This document shows, piece after piece, positions 15,849-25,095 of a DNA stretch of 64,000 nucleotides. Origin of the DNA: Pseudomonas sp. GM79 (lineage in GTDB: Bacteria; Pseudomonadota; Gammaproteobacteria; Pseudomonadales; Pseudomonadaceae); assembly GCF_000282495.1 (NCBI RefSeq), contig NZ_AKJE01000080.1, positions 20,907-84,906 of the forward strand. The letters are read 5' to 3'. The position numbers were made by a program, and so were the translations under genes. The notes under the pieces were generated by a model that was given only the letters and a program-made list of their open reading frames with translations, was not told the origin of the DNA and searched no databases. How positions within the stretch are numbered: the first letter of the stretch is position 1; each line of letters starts with the position of its first letter.

Positions 15849-18683
15849 TCAGGCCCGATCACGCTCCAGCAGCGGCTTCAAGTAGAAGCCGGTGTGCGAC
15901 TGCTTCATCTCCGACACTTCCTCTGGCGTTCCGACGGCAATGATCTGCCCACCCTTGGAACCGCCCTCCGGCCCCAGGTCCACCAACCAGTCGGCGGTCT
16001 TGATCACGTCCAGGTTGTGCTCGATCACCACCACGGTATTGCCGTGGTCGCGCAGACGATGCAACACATCGAGCAGTTGCTGGATATCCGCAAAGTGCAG
16101 GCCGGTGGTCGGCTCATCGAGGATGTACAGGGTCTTGCCAGTATCACGCTTGGACAGTTCGCGAGACAGTTTCACCCGCTGGGCTTCACCGCCGGACAGC
16201 GTCGTCGCCGATTGCCCCAGCTTGATGTACGAAAGGCCTACGTCCATCAGCGTCTGAAGCTTGCGCGCCAAAGCTGGAACGGCGTCGAAGAACACCCGGG
16301 CTTCCTCGATGGTCATCTCGAGGGTTTCGTGGATGCTCTTGCCCTTGTACTTGATCTCCAGCGTTTCGCGGTTGTAGCGTTTGCTCTTGCAGACGTCGCA
16401 CGGGACATAGATGTCCGGCAGGAAGTGCATTTCCACCTTGATCAGGCCATCGCCCTGACAAGCTTCGCAGCGTCCGCCCTTCACGTTGAAGGAGAAACGC
16501 CCCGGCCCGTAACCGCGGGAGCGCGATTCCGGCACACCGGCGAACAACTCGCGAATCGGCGTGAACAACCCGGTATAGGTCGCGGGGTTGGAACGCGGCG
16601 TGCGACCGATCGGGCTCTGGTCGATGTCCACAACCTTGTCCAGATGTTCCAGGCCTTTAATGCTGTCGTGAGCAGCCGCTTCCAGGGTCGTTGCTCCATT
16701 GAGTGCGGTAGCGCTCAAAGGAAACAGAGTGTTGTTGATCAGCGTTGACTTGCCCGAGCCGGAAACACCCGTCACGCAGGTCAACAGGCCGATCGGAATC
16801 TCCAGATCGACATTGCGCAAATTGTTGCCGCGAGCGCCCTTGAGGGCCAGCGACAACTTCTTGTTACGCGGCGTGCGTTTGGCTGGCACTGCGATCTTCA
16901 CTCGCCCCGACAAGTACTTGCCGGTCAGCGAATCAGGGTGAGCCATGACCTCGGCCGGCGTACCTTCGGCGACGATATGCCCGCCGTGTACCCCCGCGCC
17001 CGGGCCGATATCCACCACATAGTCGGCCAGACGAATCGCGTCTTCGTCGTGCTCGACCACGATCACCGTGTTACCGATGTCCCGCAGGTGCTTGAGGGTG
17101 CCCAGCAACCGGTCGTTGTCCCGTTGGTGTAGGCCAATTGACGGTTCGTCGAGGATATACAGAACCCCCACGAGGCCGGCGCCAATCTGACTGGCCAGGC
17201 GGATACGCTGGGCCTCACCGCCGGACAGCGTGTCGGCACTGCGATCCAGTGACAGATAGTCCAGGCCAACGTTGACCAGGAACTGCAAACGCTCGCGGAT
17301 TTCCTTGAGAATCTTGTCGGCAATTTCGCCACGGCGGCCGGTCAGTTTCAGTACGCCGAAATATTCACACGCGTCGCCAATTGGCAGATTGGTTACCGCC
17401 GGCAAGGTCTTCTCGCCAACCCACACGTGCCGCGCCTCGCGACGCAGACGGGTGCCACGGCAATCGGGGCAGGGCTGGGTGCTGAGGAATTTGGCCAGTT
17501 CTTCACGGACCGAAGCCGATTCGGTTTCGCGGTAGCGGCGTTCCAGGTTTGGCACGATGCCTTCGAACGGGTGCGAGCGTTTGACGATATCGCCACGGTC
17601 GTTCAGGTACTTGAAGTCGACATTCTGCGAGCCGCTGCCGTGCAGGATGAATTTCTGCTGATCGGCCGGCAGGTCGTTGAACGGCACTTCAAGGCTGAAC
17701 TTGTAGTGGGCGGCCAGCGAACCAAGCATCTGGAAGTAATAGACGTTGCGCCGGTCCCAGCCGCGGATCGCACCTTCGGCCAGGGTCAGTTCACCGTTCA
17801 CCAATCGTTTGGTATCGAAGAACTGTTTAACCCCCAGGCCATCGCAGGTCGGGCAGGCGCCGGCCGGGTTGTTGAAGGAAAACAGCTTGGGTTCCAGCTC
17901 GCTGATGGCGTGGCCGCAGATCGGGCAGGCAAAGCGCGCGGAGAAGATGATTTCTTCGCCGGGCTCGTCATCCATTGGCGCCACAAGAGCGATACCGTCC
18001 GCCAGTTTCAGCGCGGTCTCGAACGATTCGGCCAGGCGTTGTTGCAGATCAGCGCGGACCTTGAAGCGGTCGACCACGACGTCGATCGAATGCTTCTTCT
18101 GTTTATCCAGCTTCGGCAGTTCGTCCAGCTCGCACAATCTGCCGTTGACCCGGGCTCGTACAAAACCCTGGGCGCGCAGTTCTTCGAAGACCGAAAGATG
18201 TTCGCCTTTGCGCTCACGGATCACCGGGGCCAGCAGCATCAGTTTGCTGCCCTCAGGTTGTGCCAGCACCAGGTCGACCATCTGGCTGACGGTCTGGGCT
18301 TCCAGCGGAATGTCGTGATCCGGGCAGCGCGGAATACCGACGCGAGCGTAGAGCAGGCGCAGGTAGTCGTAGATTTCGGTAATGGTGCCAACCGTCGAGC
18401 GCGGGTTGTGCGAGGTCGACTTCTGTTCGATGGAGATCGCTGGCGACAGACCTTCAATGGTGTCGACGTCAGGTTTTTCCATCATCGACAGGAATTGCCG
18501 GGCGTAAGCCGACAGCGATTCGACATAACGGCGCTGGCCTTCGGCGTACAGCGTGTCGAAGGCCAGGGACGACTTGCCGGATCCGGACAAGCCGGTGATG
18601 ACGATCAGTTTGTCCCGTGGCAGGGTCAGGTCGATGTTCTTCAGGTTGTGGGTTCGGGCCCCACGAATCAGGATCTTGTCCAA
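15849..18683 (-). CDS. uvrA: Excinuclease ABC subunit UvrA
   Basis: The product is 944 residues and is the damage-recognition ATPase of nucleotide excision repair. It has two ABC modules with Walker A motifs GLSGSGKSS (about 31-39) and GVSGSGKST, two LSGGEAQR signatures, and two Cys4 zinc modules (CPICGH...CPTCDG and CEACQG...CDVCKS). I chose the TTG at 18683 because it gives the family start xDKILIRGARTHNL at the usual length. GAGG lies 5 nt before it. The ATG 72 nt earlier would add foreign residues. It is transcribed divergently from the MFS gene. Confidence 0.96.
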   Translation of the reverse strand: MDKILIRGARTHNLKNIDLTLPRDKLIVITGLSGSGKSSLAFDTLYAEGQRRYVESLSAYARQFLSMMEKPDVDTIEGLSPAISIEQKSTSHNPRSTVGTITEIYDYLRLLYARVGIPRCPDHDIPLEAQTVSQMVDLVLAQPEGSKLMLLAPVIRERKGEHLSVFEELRAQGFVRARVNGRLCELDELPKLDKQKKHSIDVVVDRFKVRADLQQRLAESFETALKLADGIALVAPMDDEPGEEIIFSARFACPICGHAISELEPKLFSFNNPAGACPTCDGLGVKQFFDTKRLVNGELTLAEGAIRGWDRRNVYYFQMLGSLAAHYKFSLEVPFNDLPADQQKFILHGSGSQNVDFKYLNDRGDIVKRSHPFEGIVPNLERRYRETESASVREELAKFLSTQPCPDCRGTRLRREARHVWVGEKTLPAVTNLPIGDACEYFGVLKLTGRRGEIADKILKEIRERLQFLVNVGLDYLSLDRSADTLSGGEAQRIRLASQIGAGLVGVLYILDEPSIGLHQRDNDRLLGTLKHLRDIGNTVIVVEHDEDAIRLADYVVDIGPGAGVHGGHIVAEGTPAEVMAHPDSLTGKYLSGRVKIAVPAKRTPRNKKLSLALKGARGNNLRNVDLEIPIGLLTCVTGVSGSGKSTLINNTLFPLSATALNGATTLEAAAHDSIKGLEHLDKVVDIDQSPIGRTPRSNPATYTGLFTPIRELFAGVPESRSRGYGPGRFSFNVKGGRCEACQGDGLIKVEMHFLPDIYVPCDVCKSKRYNRETLEIKYKGKSIHETLEMTIEEARVFFDAVPALARKLQTLMDVGLSYIKLGQSATTLSGGEAQRVKLSRELSKRDTGKTLYILDEPTTGLHFADIQQLLDVLHRLRDHGNTVVVIEHNLDVIKTADWLVDLGPEGGSKGGQIIAVGTPEEVSEMKQSHTGFYLKPLLERDRA

Positions 18684-18874
18684 AGTGGCCTCGCTCGGCG
18701 GGCGTCGAAAACGTAGGAGTATACGGCCAAATACTGGATGGATGCACACTATCAAATGAGGGGCGCGCAGCCTTGCATGAAGACTGTGTCATCTATACGC
18801 GTCATAGCGTCGCGATATACCCCGTCAATCGATGGGACTGGTAGAATCGCCGCCGGTTCACATGAGGTTTTTCC
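18684..18874. promoter_or_regulatory. Divergent promoter region uvrA / MFS gene
   Basis: A gap of 191 nt must hold the promoters of both genes. No perfect LexA box (CTG-N10-CAG) is present; the nearest is CTG-N10-CAC at 18734-18749. No convincing sigma70 pair was found. Confidence 0.3.
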
Positions 18875-20272
18875 ATGCACGATCCCCACAGCGAACGCAT
18901 GAGTGGCAGTGAGACCCGCGCAGCAAGCGGTCTGGCCCTGGTGTTCGCCTTCCGTATGCTTGGCATGTTCATGGTGTTGCCGGTTCTGGCGACCTATGGG
19001 ATGGACCTGGCGGGAGCGACCCCGGCCCTCATCGGGTTGGCGATTGGCGCTTACGGCCTGACCCAGGCGATCTTTCAGATTCCTTTCGGCTTCATTTCCG
19101 ACCGCATCGGTCGTCGTCCGGTGATTTACCTGGGGCTGATCGTCTTCGCCCTGGGCAGCGTGCTGGCGGCCAATGCCGATTCGATCTGGGGCGTCATCGC
19201 CGGACGCATCCTGCAGGGCGCAGGGGCGATTTCCGCGGCGGTGATGGCGTTGCTGTCAGACCTGACCCGGGAACAGCATCGGACCAAAGCCATGGCCATG
19301 ATCGGCATGACGATTGGTCTGTCGTTCGCTGTCGCCATGGTTGTAGGCCCGTTGCTGACCCGTGTCTTCGGTCTGTCCGGGTTGTTCTTCGTCACCGGTG
19401 GCATGGCGCTGGTCGGCATCGTCATCGTGATGTTCATGGTGCCGCGTGCAACCGGGCCGTTGCAGCACCGCGAGTCCGGCGTTGCGCGCCAGGCGCTGAT
19501 ACCGACACTCAAGCATCCGGACCTGCTGCGCCTGGACCTGGGTATTTTTGTGTTGCACGCGATGTTGATGTCGAGCTTCGTTGCATTGCCCCTGGCCCTG
19601 GTCGAAAAAGCCGGGCTGCCCAAAGAGCAGCATTGGTGGGTGTACCTGACCGCGTTGCTGATTTCCTTCTTTGCCATGATCCCGTTCATTATCTACGGCG
19701 AGAAGCGACGCAAAATGAAACGAGTTTTGCTCGGTGCCGTCGTGACGCTGATGTTCACTGAGCTATTCTTCTGGCAGTTCGGCGACAGCTTGCGGGCTCT
19801 GGTGATTGGTACGGTGGTGTTCTTCACCGCGTTCAATCTGCTGGAAGCCTCCTTGCCATCGCTGATCAGCAAGGTTTCACCCGCAGGCGGCAAGGGCACA
19901 GCGATGGGGGTTTATTCCACCAGTCAGTTCCTCGGTTCGGCACTGGGCGGGATCCTCGGCGGCTGGATGTTCCAGCACGGCGGTTTGTCGGTTGTATTCC
20001 TCGGATGCGCCGGCCTGGCTGCCCTCTGGCTGGCCTTTGCTGTTACCATGCGCGAACCACCTTACGTCACGAGCCTGCGCTTGCCGTTGTCGCCCGAGGC
20101 GATCCGCGAAGCGGGTCTGGTCGAGCGCCTGAAGGCCGTCGTAGGGGTAACAGATGCAGTGATCGTCGAAGATGAAGCGGCGATTTACATCAAATTGGAC
20201 ACAGAACTATTGGATCGCACCACCCTTGAGCGCCTGGTGAACAACCCGGCCGAGGCAGCGTGCGTAGCCTAG
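18875..20272 (+). CDS. MFS transporter, YajR-like, with C-terminal YAM-type domain
   Basis: The product is 465 residues with twelve predicted membrane helices. Motif A is SDRIGRR between helices 2 and 3. After the last helix (about residue 395) comes a soluble tail of about 65 residues with a beta-alpha-beta-like pattern (LKAVVGVTDAVIVEDEAAIYIKL), resembling the YAM domain of E. coli YajR. The substrate is unknown; proton-driven drug or metabolite efflux is likely for the family. ssb follows after 9 nt, so the two are probably cotranscribed. Confidence 0.85.
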   Translation: MHDPHSERMSGSETRAASGLALVFAFRMLGMFMVLPVLATYGMDLAGATPALIGLAIGAYGLTQAIFQIPFGFISDRIGRRPVIYLGLIVFALGSVLAANADSIWGVIAGRILQGAGAISAAVMALLSDLTREQHRTKAMAMIGMTIGLSFAVAMVVGPLLTRVFGLSGLFFVTGGMALVGIVIVMFMVPRATGPLQHRESGVARQALIPTLKHPDLLRLDLGIFVLHAMLMSSFVALPLALVEKAGLPKEQHWWVYLTALLISFFAMIPFIIYGEKRRKMKRVLLGAVVTLMFTELFFWQFGDSLRALVIGTVVFFTAFNLLEASLPSLISKVSPAGGKGTAMGVYSTSQFLGSALGGILGGWMFQHGGLSVVFLGCAGLAALWLAFAVTMREPPYVTSLRLPLSPEAIREAGLVERLKAVVGVTDAVIVEDEAAIYIKLDTELLDRTTLERLVNNPAEAACVA

Positions 20273-20281
20273 GAGAACGTT

Positions 20282-20809
20282 ATGGCCCGTGGGGTTAACA
20301 AAGTCATATTGGTCGGCACTTGCGGCCAGGATCCCGAAGTTCGCTACTTGCCTAACGGTAACGCCGTGACCAACCTGAGTCTGGCGACCAGCGAACAATG
20401 GACCGACAAGCAAACCGGTCAGAAGGTCGAGAAGACCGAATGGCACCGTGTTTCGATGTTCGGCAAGGTTGCCGAAATTGCCGGCGAATACCTGCGCAAA
20501 GGTTCGCAGGTGTACATCGAAGGCAAGCTGCAGACCCGCGAATGGGAGAAAGACGGTATCAAGCGTTACACCACTGAAATCGTGGTCGACATGCAAGGCA
20601 CCATGCAACTGTTGGGCGGCCGTCCACAGCAGGGCGACCAACAAGGCGGGGGCAATAACTACCAGCAGTCCGCCCCGGCTCCACGCCAACAGGCTCCGCG
20701 TCCGCAGCAGTCGGCACCGCAACAGTCGCGTCCGGCTCCACAGCAGCAGCAGGCCGCTCCTCAGCCGGCTCCGGATTTCGACAGCTTTGATGACGATATC
20801 CCGTTCTAA
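20282..20809 (+). CDS. ssb: Single-stranded DNA-binding protein
   Basis: The product is 175 residues. The OB-fold spans residues 1-110 (MARGVNKVILVGTCGQDPEV...), followed by a Gln/Pro/Ala-rich linker and the acidic protein-docking tip DDDIPF. SSB coats ssDNA and recruits repair and replication enzymes. Position next to uvrA is usual in gammaproteobacteria. No LexA box was seen upstream, and it probably reads from the MFS gene promoter. Confidence 0.97.
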   Translation: MARGVNKVILVGTCGQDPEVRYLPNGNAVTNLSLATSEQWTDKQTGQKVEKTEWHRVSMFGKVAEIAGEYLRKGSQVYIEGKLQTREWEKDGIKRYTTEIVVDMQGTMQLLGGRPQQGDQQGGGNNYQQSAPAPRQQAPRPQQSAPQQSRPAPQQQQAAPQPAPDFDSFDDDIPF

Positions 20810-20824
20810 AAAACAGTAAGTAAT

Positions 20825-20860
20825 AAAAAAGCGAAGCCAGTGATCTGGCTTCGCTTTTTT
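20825..20860. terminator. Bidirectional terminator ssb / osmC-ycaO
   Basis: A6 (20825-20830), GCGAAGCCAG, loop TGAT, CTGGCTTCGC (20845-20854), T6 (20855-20860). The symmetry serves the convergent gene ends on both sides. Confidence 0.92.
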
Positions 20861-20870
20861 GTGGGCGCTA

Positions 20871-23075
20871 TTAACTGAATACAGCAGTCACATTGGCCCG
20901 TGCCGAGTGCAGTTTCTTGTAGCTGTCGATCAGTCGCAAGTGCCTGTCGAGCCCCTCCAGTTTCATGCTGGTCGGCGTCAAGCCATGGAAGCGCACGCTG
21001 CCGTCCACCGATCCGATTGCTGCATCCGTCCGCTCGTTGCCAAACATCCGGCGGAAATTGGCCTCGTAGTCTTCCAGTTCCAGGTCTTCGTCCAGCTTCA
21101 TCTCCAGCACCACATTGACGGCCTGGTAGAACAAGCCACGCTCAACCGTGTTGTCGTTGTACTGAAGGAACATCTCCACCGCCTCTTTCGCCTCTTCGAA
21201 TTGCTGCAAGGCGAGATAAATCAGCAGCTTCAACTCCAGGATCGTCAGCTGACCCCAAGCCGTATTGTCGTCGAATTCGATGCCGATCAAGGAGGTGATG
21301 TCGGTGTAGTCGTCCAGCTCACTTTCCACCAGGCGCTCAACCAGCGCTTTCAGTTCGTCTTCGTCCAGGCGATGCAGGTTCAGGATGTCGGTGCGGAAGA
21401 ACAGCGCTTTGTTGGTGTTGTCCCAGATCAGATCGTCCGCGGGATAGATTTCCGAATAGTTCGGCACCAGGATGCGGCACGCCTTCGCGCCGATATGCTC
21501 GTAGACCGCCATGTACACTTCCTTGCCCATGCCTTCGAGAATGCCGAACAAGGTCGCGGCTTCCTCTGCGTTCGAGTTTTCACCCTGGCCGGAGAAGTCC
21601 CACTCAACGAACTCGTAATCCGATTTGGCACTGAAGAAGCGCCACGACACCACGCCGCTGGAGTCGATGAAGTGCTCGACGAAGTTATTCGGCTCGGTCA
21701 CCGCATGCCCTTCAAACGTCGGCTGGGGCAAGTCGTTGAGGCCTTCGAAGCTGCGGCCCTGCAGCAATTCGGTCAGGCTGCGTTCCAGCGCCACTTCCAG
21801 GCTCGGATGCGCGCCGAACGAGGCGAACACACCGCCGGTACGCGGGTTCATCAACGTGACGCACATCACCGGGAATTCACCTCCCAGGGACGCATCCTTC
21901 ACCAGCACGGGAAACCCTTGCGCTTCCAGCGCCTGAATACCGGCCAGTATCCCGGGGTACTTCGCCAGCACGTGGGCGGGCACATCCGGCAGGGCAAATT
22001 CGCCTTCGATGATTTCGCGTTTTACCGCACGTTCGAAGATCTCCGACAGGCACTGCACCTGGGCTTCGGCCAGCGTGTTACCGGCACTCATGCCGTTGCT
22101 CAGGAACAGGTTTTCAATCAGATTGGACGGGAAATACACCACCTCGCCATCCGACTGGCGCACGTACGGCAGCGAGCAGATGCCGCGCTCTTCATTGCCC
22201 GAGTTGGTATCGATCAGATGGGAACCACGCAGCTCGCCGTCGCGGTTGTAAATCTTCAGGCAGTACTCGTCGAGAATTTCAGTTGGCAGCTCATCTTTAC
22301 GGCCAGGCATGAACCAGCGTTCGTCCGGGTAGTGCACAAACGCTGCGTTGGCGATGTCTTCGCCCCAGAACTGGTCGTTGTAGAAGAAGTTGCAGTTGAG
22401 TCGCTCGATAAACTCGCCCAACGCCGACGCCAACGCGCCTTCCTTGGTCGCACCCTTACCGTTGGTAAAGCACATCGGCGAGTGCGCATCGCGGATGTGC
22501 AGCGACCACACATTGGGCACGATATTGCGCCACGAGGCGATTTCAATCTTCATGCCCAGGTCCGCCAGAATGGCCGACATATTGGCGATGGTTTGCTCCA
22601 GCGGCAGATCCTTGCCTGCGATATAAGTGCTCGCCTCTGAACTGGACGCAGGCATTAGCAACGCCTGGGCATCGGCGTCGAGGTTTTCGACTTCTTCGAT
22701 CACAAACTCAGGCCCGGCTTGCACCACTTTTTTTACGGTGCAACGGTCGATGGAACGCAGGATTCCCTGACGGTCCTTGTCGGAGATGTCCGCCGGCAAC
22801 TCGACCTGGATCTTGAAAATCTGGTTGTAGCGGTTTTCCGGATCAACAATGTTGTTCTGCGACAGGCGGATGTTATCTGTGGGAATACTGCGAGTGTCGC
22901 AGTACAACTTCACGAAATAAGCCGCACACAACGCCGATGAAGCCAGAAAGTAATCGAACGGACCCGGTGCCGAGCCATCGCCCTTGTAGCGGATAGGTTG
23001 ATCGGCCACCACCGTGAAGTCATCGAACTTGGCTTCAAGTCGAAGGTTGTCGAGAAAGTTGACCTTGATTTCCAT
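20871..23075 (-). CDS. OsmC domain / YcaO domain fusion protein
   Basis: The product is 734 residues. Residues 1-140 are an OsmC/Ohr-like domain with Cys at 50, 59 and 112 as candidate peroxidatic and resolving residues. Residues from about 155 to 560 closely resemble E. coli YcaO (PNVWSLHIRDAHSPMCFTNG, ALASALGEFIERL, GMSAGNTLAEAQVQCLSEIF), an ATP-dependent cyclodehydratase-fold protein linked to beta-methylthiolation of ribosomal protein S12. The rest is a helical C-terminal region as in YcaO. It follows the ATP-grasp gene by 105 nt on the same strand. The thiol-active OsmC part attached to YcaO suggests redox input or sulfur handling, which is inference. Confidence 0.9.
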   Translation of the reverse strand: MEIKVNFLDNLRLEAKFDDFTVVADQPIRYKGDGSAPGPFDYFLASSALCAAYFVKLYCDTRSIPTDNIRLSQNNIVDPENRYNQIFKIQVELPADISDKDRQGILRSIDRCTVKKVVQAGPEFVIEEVENLDADAQALLMPASSSEASTYIAGKDLPLEQTIANMSAILADLGMKIEIASWRNIVPNVWSLHIRDAHSPMCFTNGKGATKEGALASALGEFIERLNCNFFYNDQFWGEDIANAAFVHYPDERWFMPGRKDELPTEILDEYCLKIYNRDGELRGSHLIDTNSGNEERGICSLPYVRQSDGEVVYFPSNLIENLFLSNGMSAGNTLAEAQVQCLSEIFERAVKREIIEGEFALPDVPAHVLAKYPGILAGIQALEAQGFPVLVKDASLGGEFPVMCVTLMNPRTGGVFASFGAHPSLEVALERSLTELLQGRSFEGLNDLPQPTFEGHAVTEPNNFVEHFIDSSGVVSWRFFSAKSDYEFVEWDFSGQGENSNAEEAATLFGILEGMGKEVYMAVYEHIGAKACRILVPNYSEIYPADDLIWDNTNKALFFRTDILNLHRLDEDELKALVERLVESELDDYTDITSLIGIEFDDNTAWGQLTILELKLLIYLALQQFEEAKEAVEMFLQYNDNTVERGLFYQAVNVVLEMKLDEDLELEDYEANFRRMFGNERTDAAIGSVDGSVRFHGLTPTSMKLEGLDRHLRLIDSYKKLHSARANVTAVFS

Positions 23076-23180
23076 GGGGGATTACCAGAATAACGGCTAA
23101 ACGAATGGCCGCCATTATCCGGTATTTCAGCCGTAAGTCTTGCGGACATCGTACTTATGTCCACACCGGCGATGGATGGG

Positions 23181-24338
23181 TCAGTCGAGTATCAGGTGCG
23201 GCAAAAACCGGCTCGAATCCTTGGTGATCAAACTGTTGTCTTCCCGCACGCCGATACCGGCCGCTTGATCGCCGATAACCCAGGAACCCACCAGCGTAAA
23301 GCTGTCGCCAAACTTCGGCAGCGGGGCGAACTCCTGAAGGATAAATGGTGCGTCGGTGTAGGGCCCGTCCTCTTTCACGATCAGACCGTCAGCGGTTTGC
23401 AGCTCAATGTTGGCGCCTTCCCGGGAGAAGAACGGTTTGCGCACCCAACCTTTAGGCACCGCTTTGCCTGGGTCGGTATCCAGGTGCGCCGCGAGCAGGT
23501 TCGGGTGATCTTTGTTGAACTCCCACAGCAACGGCAGGATGCCCTTGTTGGAGATGATTGATTTCCAGGCCGGCTCGAAAAACTGTGTATCGCTCTGGGC
23601 AATCGCTGCACCGAAGGGCTCGTGGAAGATGAACTCCCAGGCATGCAGCTTGAACAAATGAGGGATCCAGCGATCTTCGAGGTCGACGAAACGTCCATCG
23701 CTGGTGAGGCCAATGTCTTCGATATCGATGTGCCGCGATTCGATGCCGACCTTTTCCGCGATCAGGCGCAAGTAGTCGGTGGTGCCTTTGTCTTCGACCG
23801 AGTCTTTCATCGAGGCGAAATAGAAGGGGCGTTTGAGCTGCAGTTGGGCAAAGGCCTGATGCAGCTTGGTGTCGATGCTGTTGAACTGGTCGGCATGCTT
23901 GGGCAGCAAGCCGCGCTCGATGCATTGCTCCAACCAGCCCCATTGAAACGCCGCGGCCTCATACAGGCTGGTCGGCGTGTCGTAGTTGAGTTCCAGCAAT
24001 TTGGCCGGCCCGCTGCCGTTGTAGGAGAAATCCATGCGTCCATACAGGTGCGGGTGGCCTTCGAGCCATGAAGTGCGAACCATGTCGAAGAATGGTGCGG
24101 GAATGCTCAGGCGCTCCAGCAATTCCTCGCTCTGAACCACGCGGGCCACCAGGTCCATGCACATCTCATGAATCTCGGTGGTCGGGTCTTCGAGATCGTT
24201 CTCGATCTGTTTGAGCGTGAACTGGTAATACGCGCTCTCGTCCCAATAGGGTTCGTCGTCAATGGTATGGAACAGAAAGCCGAGACTTTCGGCGGTCTGT
24301 TTCCAGTCATGACGCTCTGCGCAGAGGATCTTCTTCAT
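23181..24338 (-). CDS. Glutathionylspermidine-synthase-like ATP-grasp enzyme (YjfC/YgiC family)
   Basis: The product is 385 residues. The N-terminal half has DDEPYWDESAYYQF and NGSGPAKLLELNYDTPTSL, and the C-terminal half has GILPLLWEFNKDHPNLL, GWVRKPFFSREGANIEL and SWVIGDQAAGIGVREDNS, all typical of the synthetase domain of the glutathionylspermidine synthase family. Members ligate a carboxylate to an amine using ATP; the YjfC/YgiC group lacks the amidase half and its substrate is not known. It lies 12 nt after the DUF1190 lipoprotein gene, as in E. coli yjfM-yjfC. Confidence 0.88.
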   Translation of the reverse strand: MKKILCAERHDWKQTAESLGFLFHTIDDEPYWDESAYYQFTLKQIENDLEDPTTEIHEMCMDLVARVVQSEELLERLSIPAPFFDMVRTSWLEGHPHLYGRMDFSYNGSGPAKLLELNYDTPTSLYEAAAFQWGWLEQCIERGLLPKHADQFNSIDTKLHQAFAQLQLKRPFYFASMKDSVEDKGTTDYLRLIAEKVGIESRHIDIEDIGLTSDGRFVDLEDRWIPHLFKLHAWEFIFHEPFGAAIAQSDTQFFEPAWKSIISNKGILPLLWEFNKDHPNLLAAHLDTDPGKAVPKGWVRKPFFSREGANIELQTADGLIVKEDGPYTDAPFILQEFAPLPKFGDSFTLVGSWVIGDQAAGIGVREDNSLITKDSSRFLPHLILD

Positions 24339-24350
24339 GGTGCCCGTTCC

Positions 24351-25076
24351 TTAACTGCTCGATCGGCCAGCGCTGCTTGAACCGCCCCAACCGCTGCGGG
24401 CGCTGGCTTTGCTGCCGAAGCCGCCACGGGAGGTGGATGAGGCAACGGACATCGGCTTGCTGCCGGAACGGATTGAGTCGGCGTAGCTGCTGCTGCCATA
24501 CCTCGCCTGATTGGACTTGGTAAAGGTTGAGCCTTTGGAAATCCGCTGGTTGAGCGTCGAGGAGCCATAGTTGCCGCGATCATCGCGGTAGCGGTAGACC
24601 GGCTCGGAGAAGTAGCTGTTGCGGTTGCTGCTCAGCATGTTGCCGATCAGCAGGCCGGTCAGCAGGCTGGTGCCGGAGAACCCGGAGCCTCCACTGTTCG
24701 CTTCCGAGGCTGGTAATTGAGCCTTGGCTGCGTCCACTTGGGATTGTGTTACCTCGCCATCGGCAGTCAGTTCGAAACCACCCAGCTTGGGGATGAACTT
24801 GCCGGCGGAATCCTGTTGGCACCAGTCGGCGACAAAGTCGGCATCGCAATCGGCCTGGTTGTCGTAGACCGGCGCGATGCGGCGGTGCTCGGCCATGGCG
24901 CTCATGTAGGCGTCAGAGCAGACGTCCACCGGGAGCTTTTCATCGGCGCACTGCTGAACGGACTGGAAGTTGTATTTCTTCTGCACCGGGTAGGTTTTTT
25001 CCGCTTGCCCGCAGCCTGATATGGCCATGGCGACCGACGCGGCCAGCGAGAGCTGAACGTACTTGCTTCGTTTCAT
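24351..25076 (-). CDS. DUF1190 lipoprotein (YjfM/YgiB-like)
   Basis: The product is 241 residues. A signal peptide with lipobox ISG|C near residues 19-22 (AISGCGQ) predicts a lipoprotein. The mature N-terminal part has several Cys residues (QQCADEK, VDVCSDAY, ADCDADF, DWCQQD), and the last 60 residues are Ser/Gly-rich (GSSSYADS...SGWGGSSSAGRSSS). Function unknown. The genetic link to the ATP-grasp gene is conserved in E. coli yjfMC and ygiBC. It lies between the DUF350 gene (19 nt) and yjfC (12 nt). Confidence 0.8.
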   Translation of the reverse strand: MKRSKYVQLSLAASVAMAISGCGQAEKTYPVQKKYNFQSVQQCADEKLPVDVCSDAYMSAMAEHRRIAPVYDNQADCDADFVADWCQQDSAGKFIPKLGGFELTADGEVTQSQVDAAKAQLPASEANSGGSGFSGTSLLTGLLIGNMLSSNRNSYFSEPVYRYRDDRGNYGSSTLNQRISKGSTFTKSNQARYGSSSYADSIRSGSKPMSVASSTSRGGFGSKASARSGWGGSSSAGRSSS

Positions 25077-25095
25077 CGGGATCTCCGTGGCGCAA

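Noticed and set aside
17427..18716. Open frame of 429 codons antisense to uvrA
   Set aside because: UvrA on the other strand is complete with all motifs; the antisense frame is a by-product of codon bias.
18734..18749. LexA box upstream of uvrA
   Set aside because: CTG-N10-CAC misses the last conserved base and lacks the TA-rich centre.
20859..22640. Long open frame (593 codons) on the plus strand opposite the OsmC-YcaO gene
   Set aside because: It is the antisense of a well recognised protein in GC-rich DNA, has no family resemblance and no ribosome binding site.
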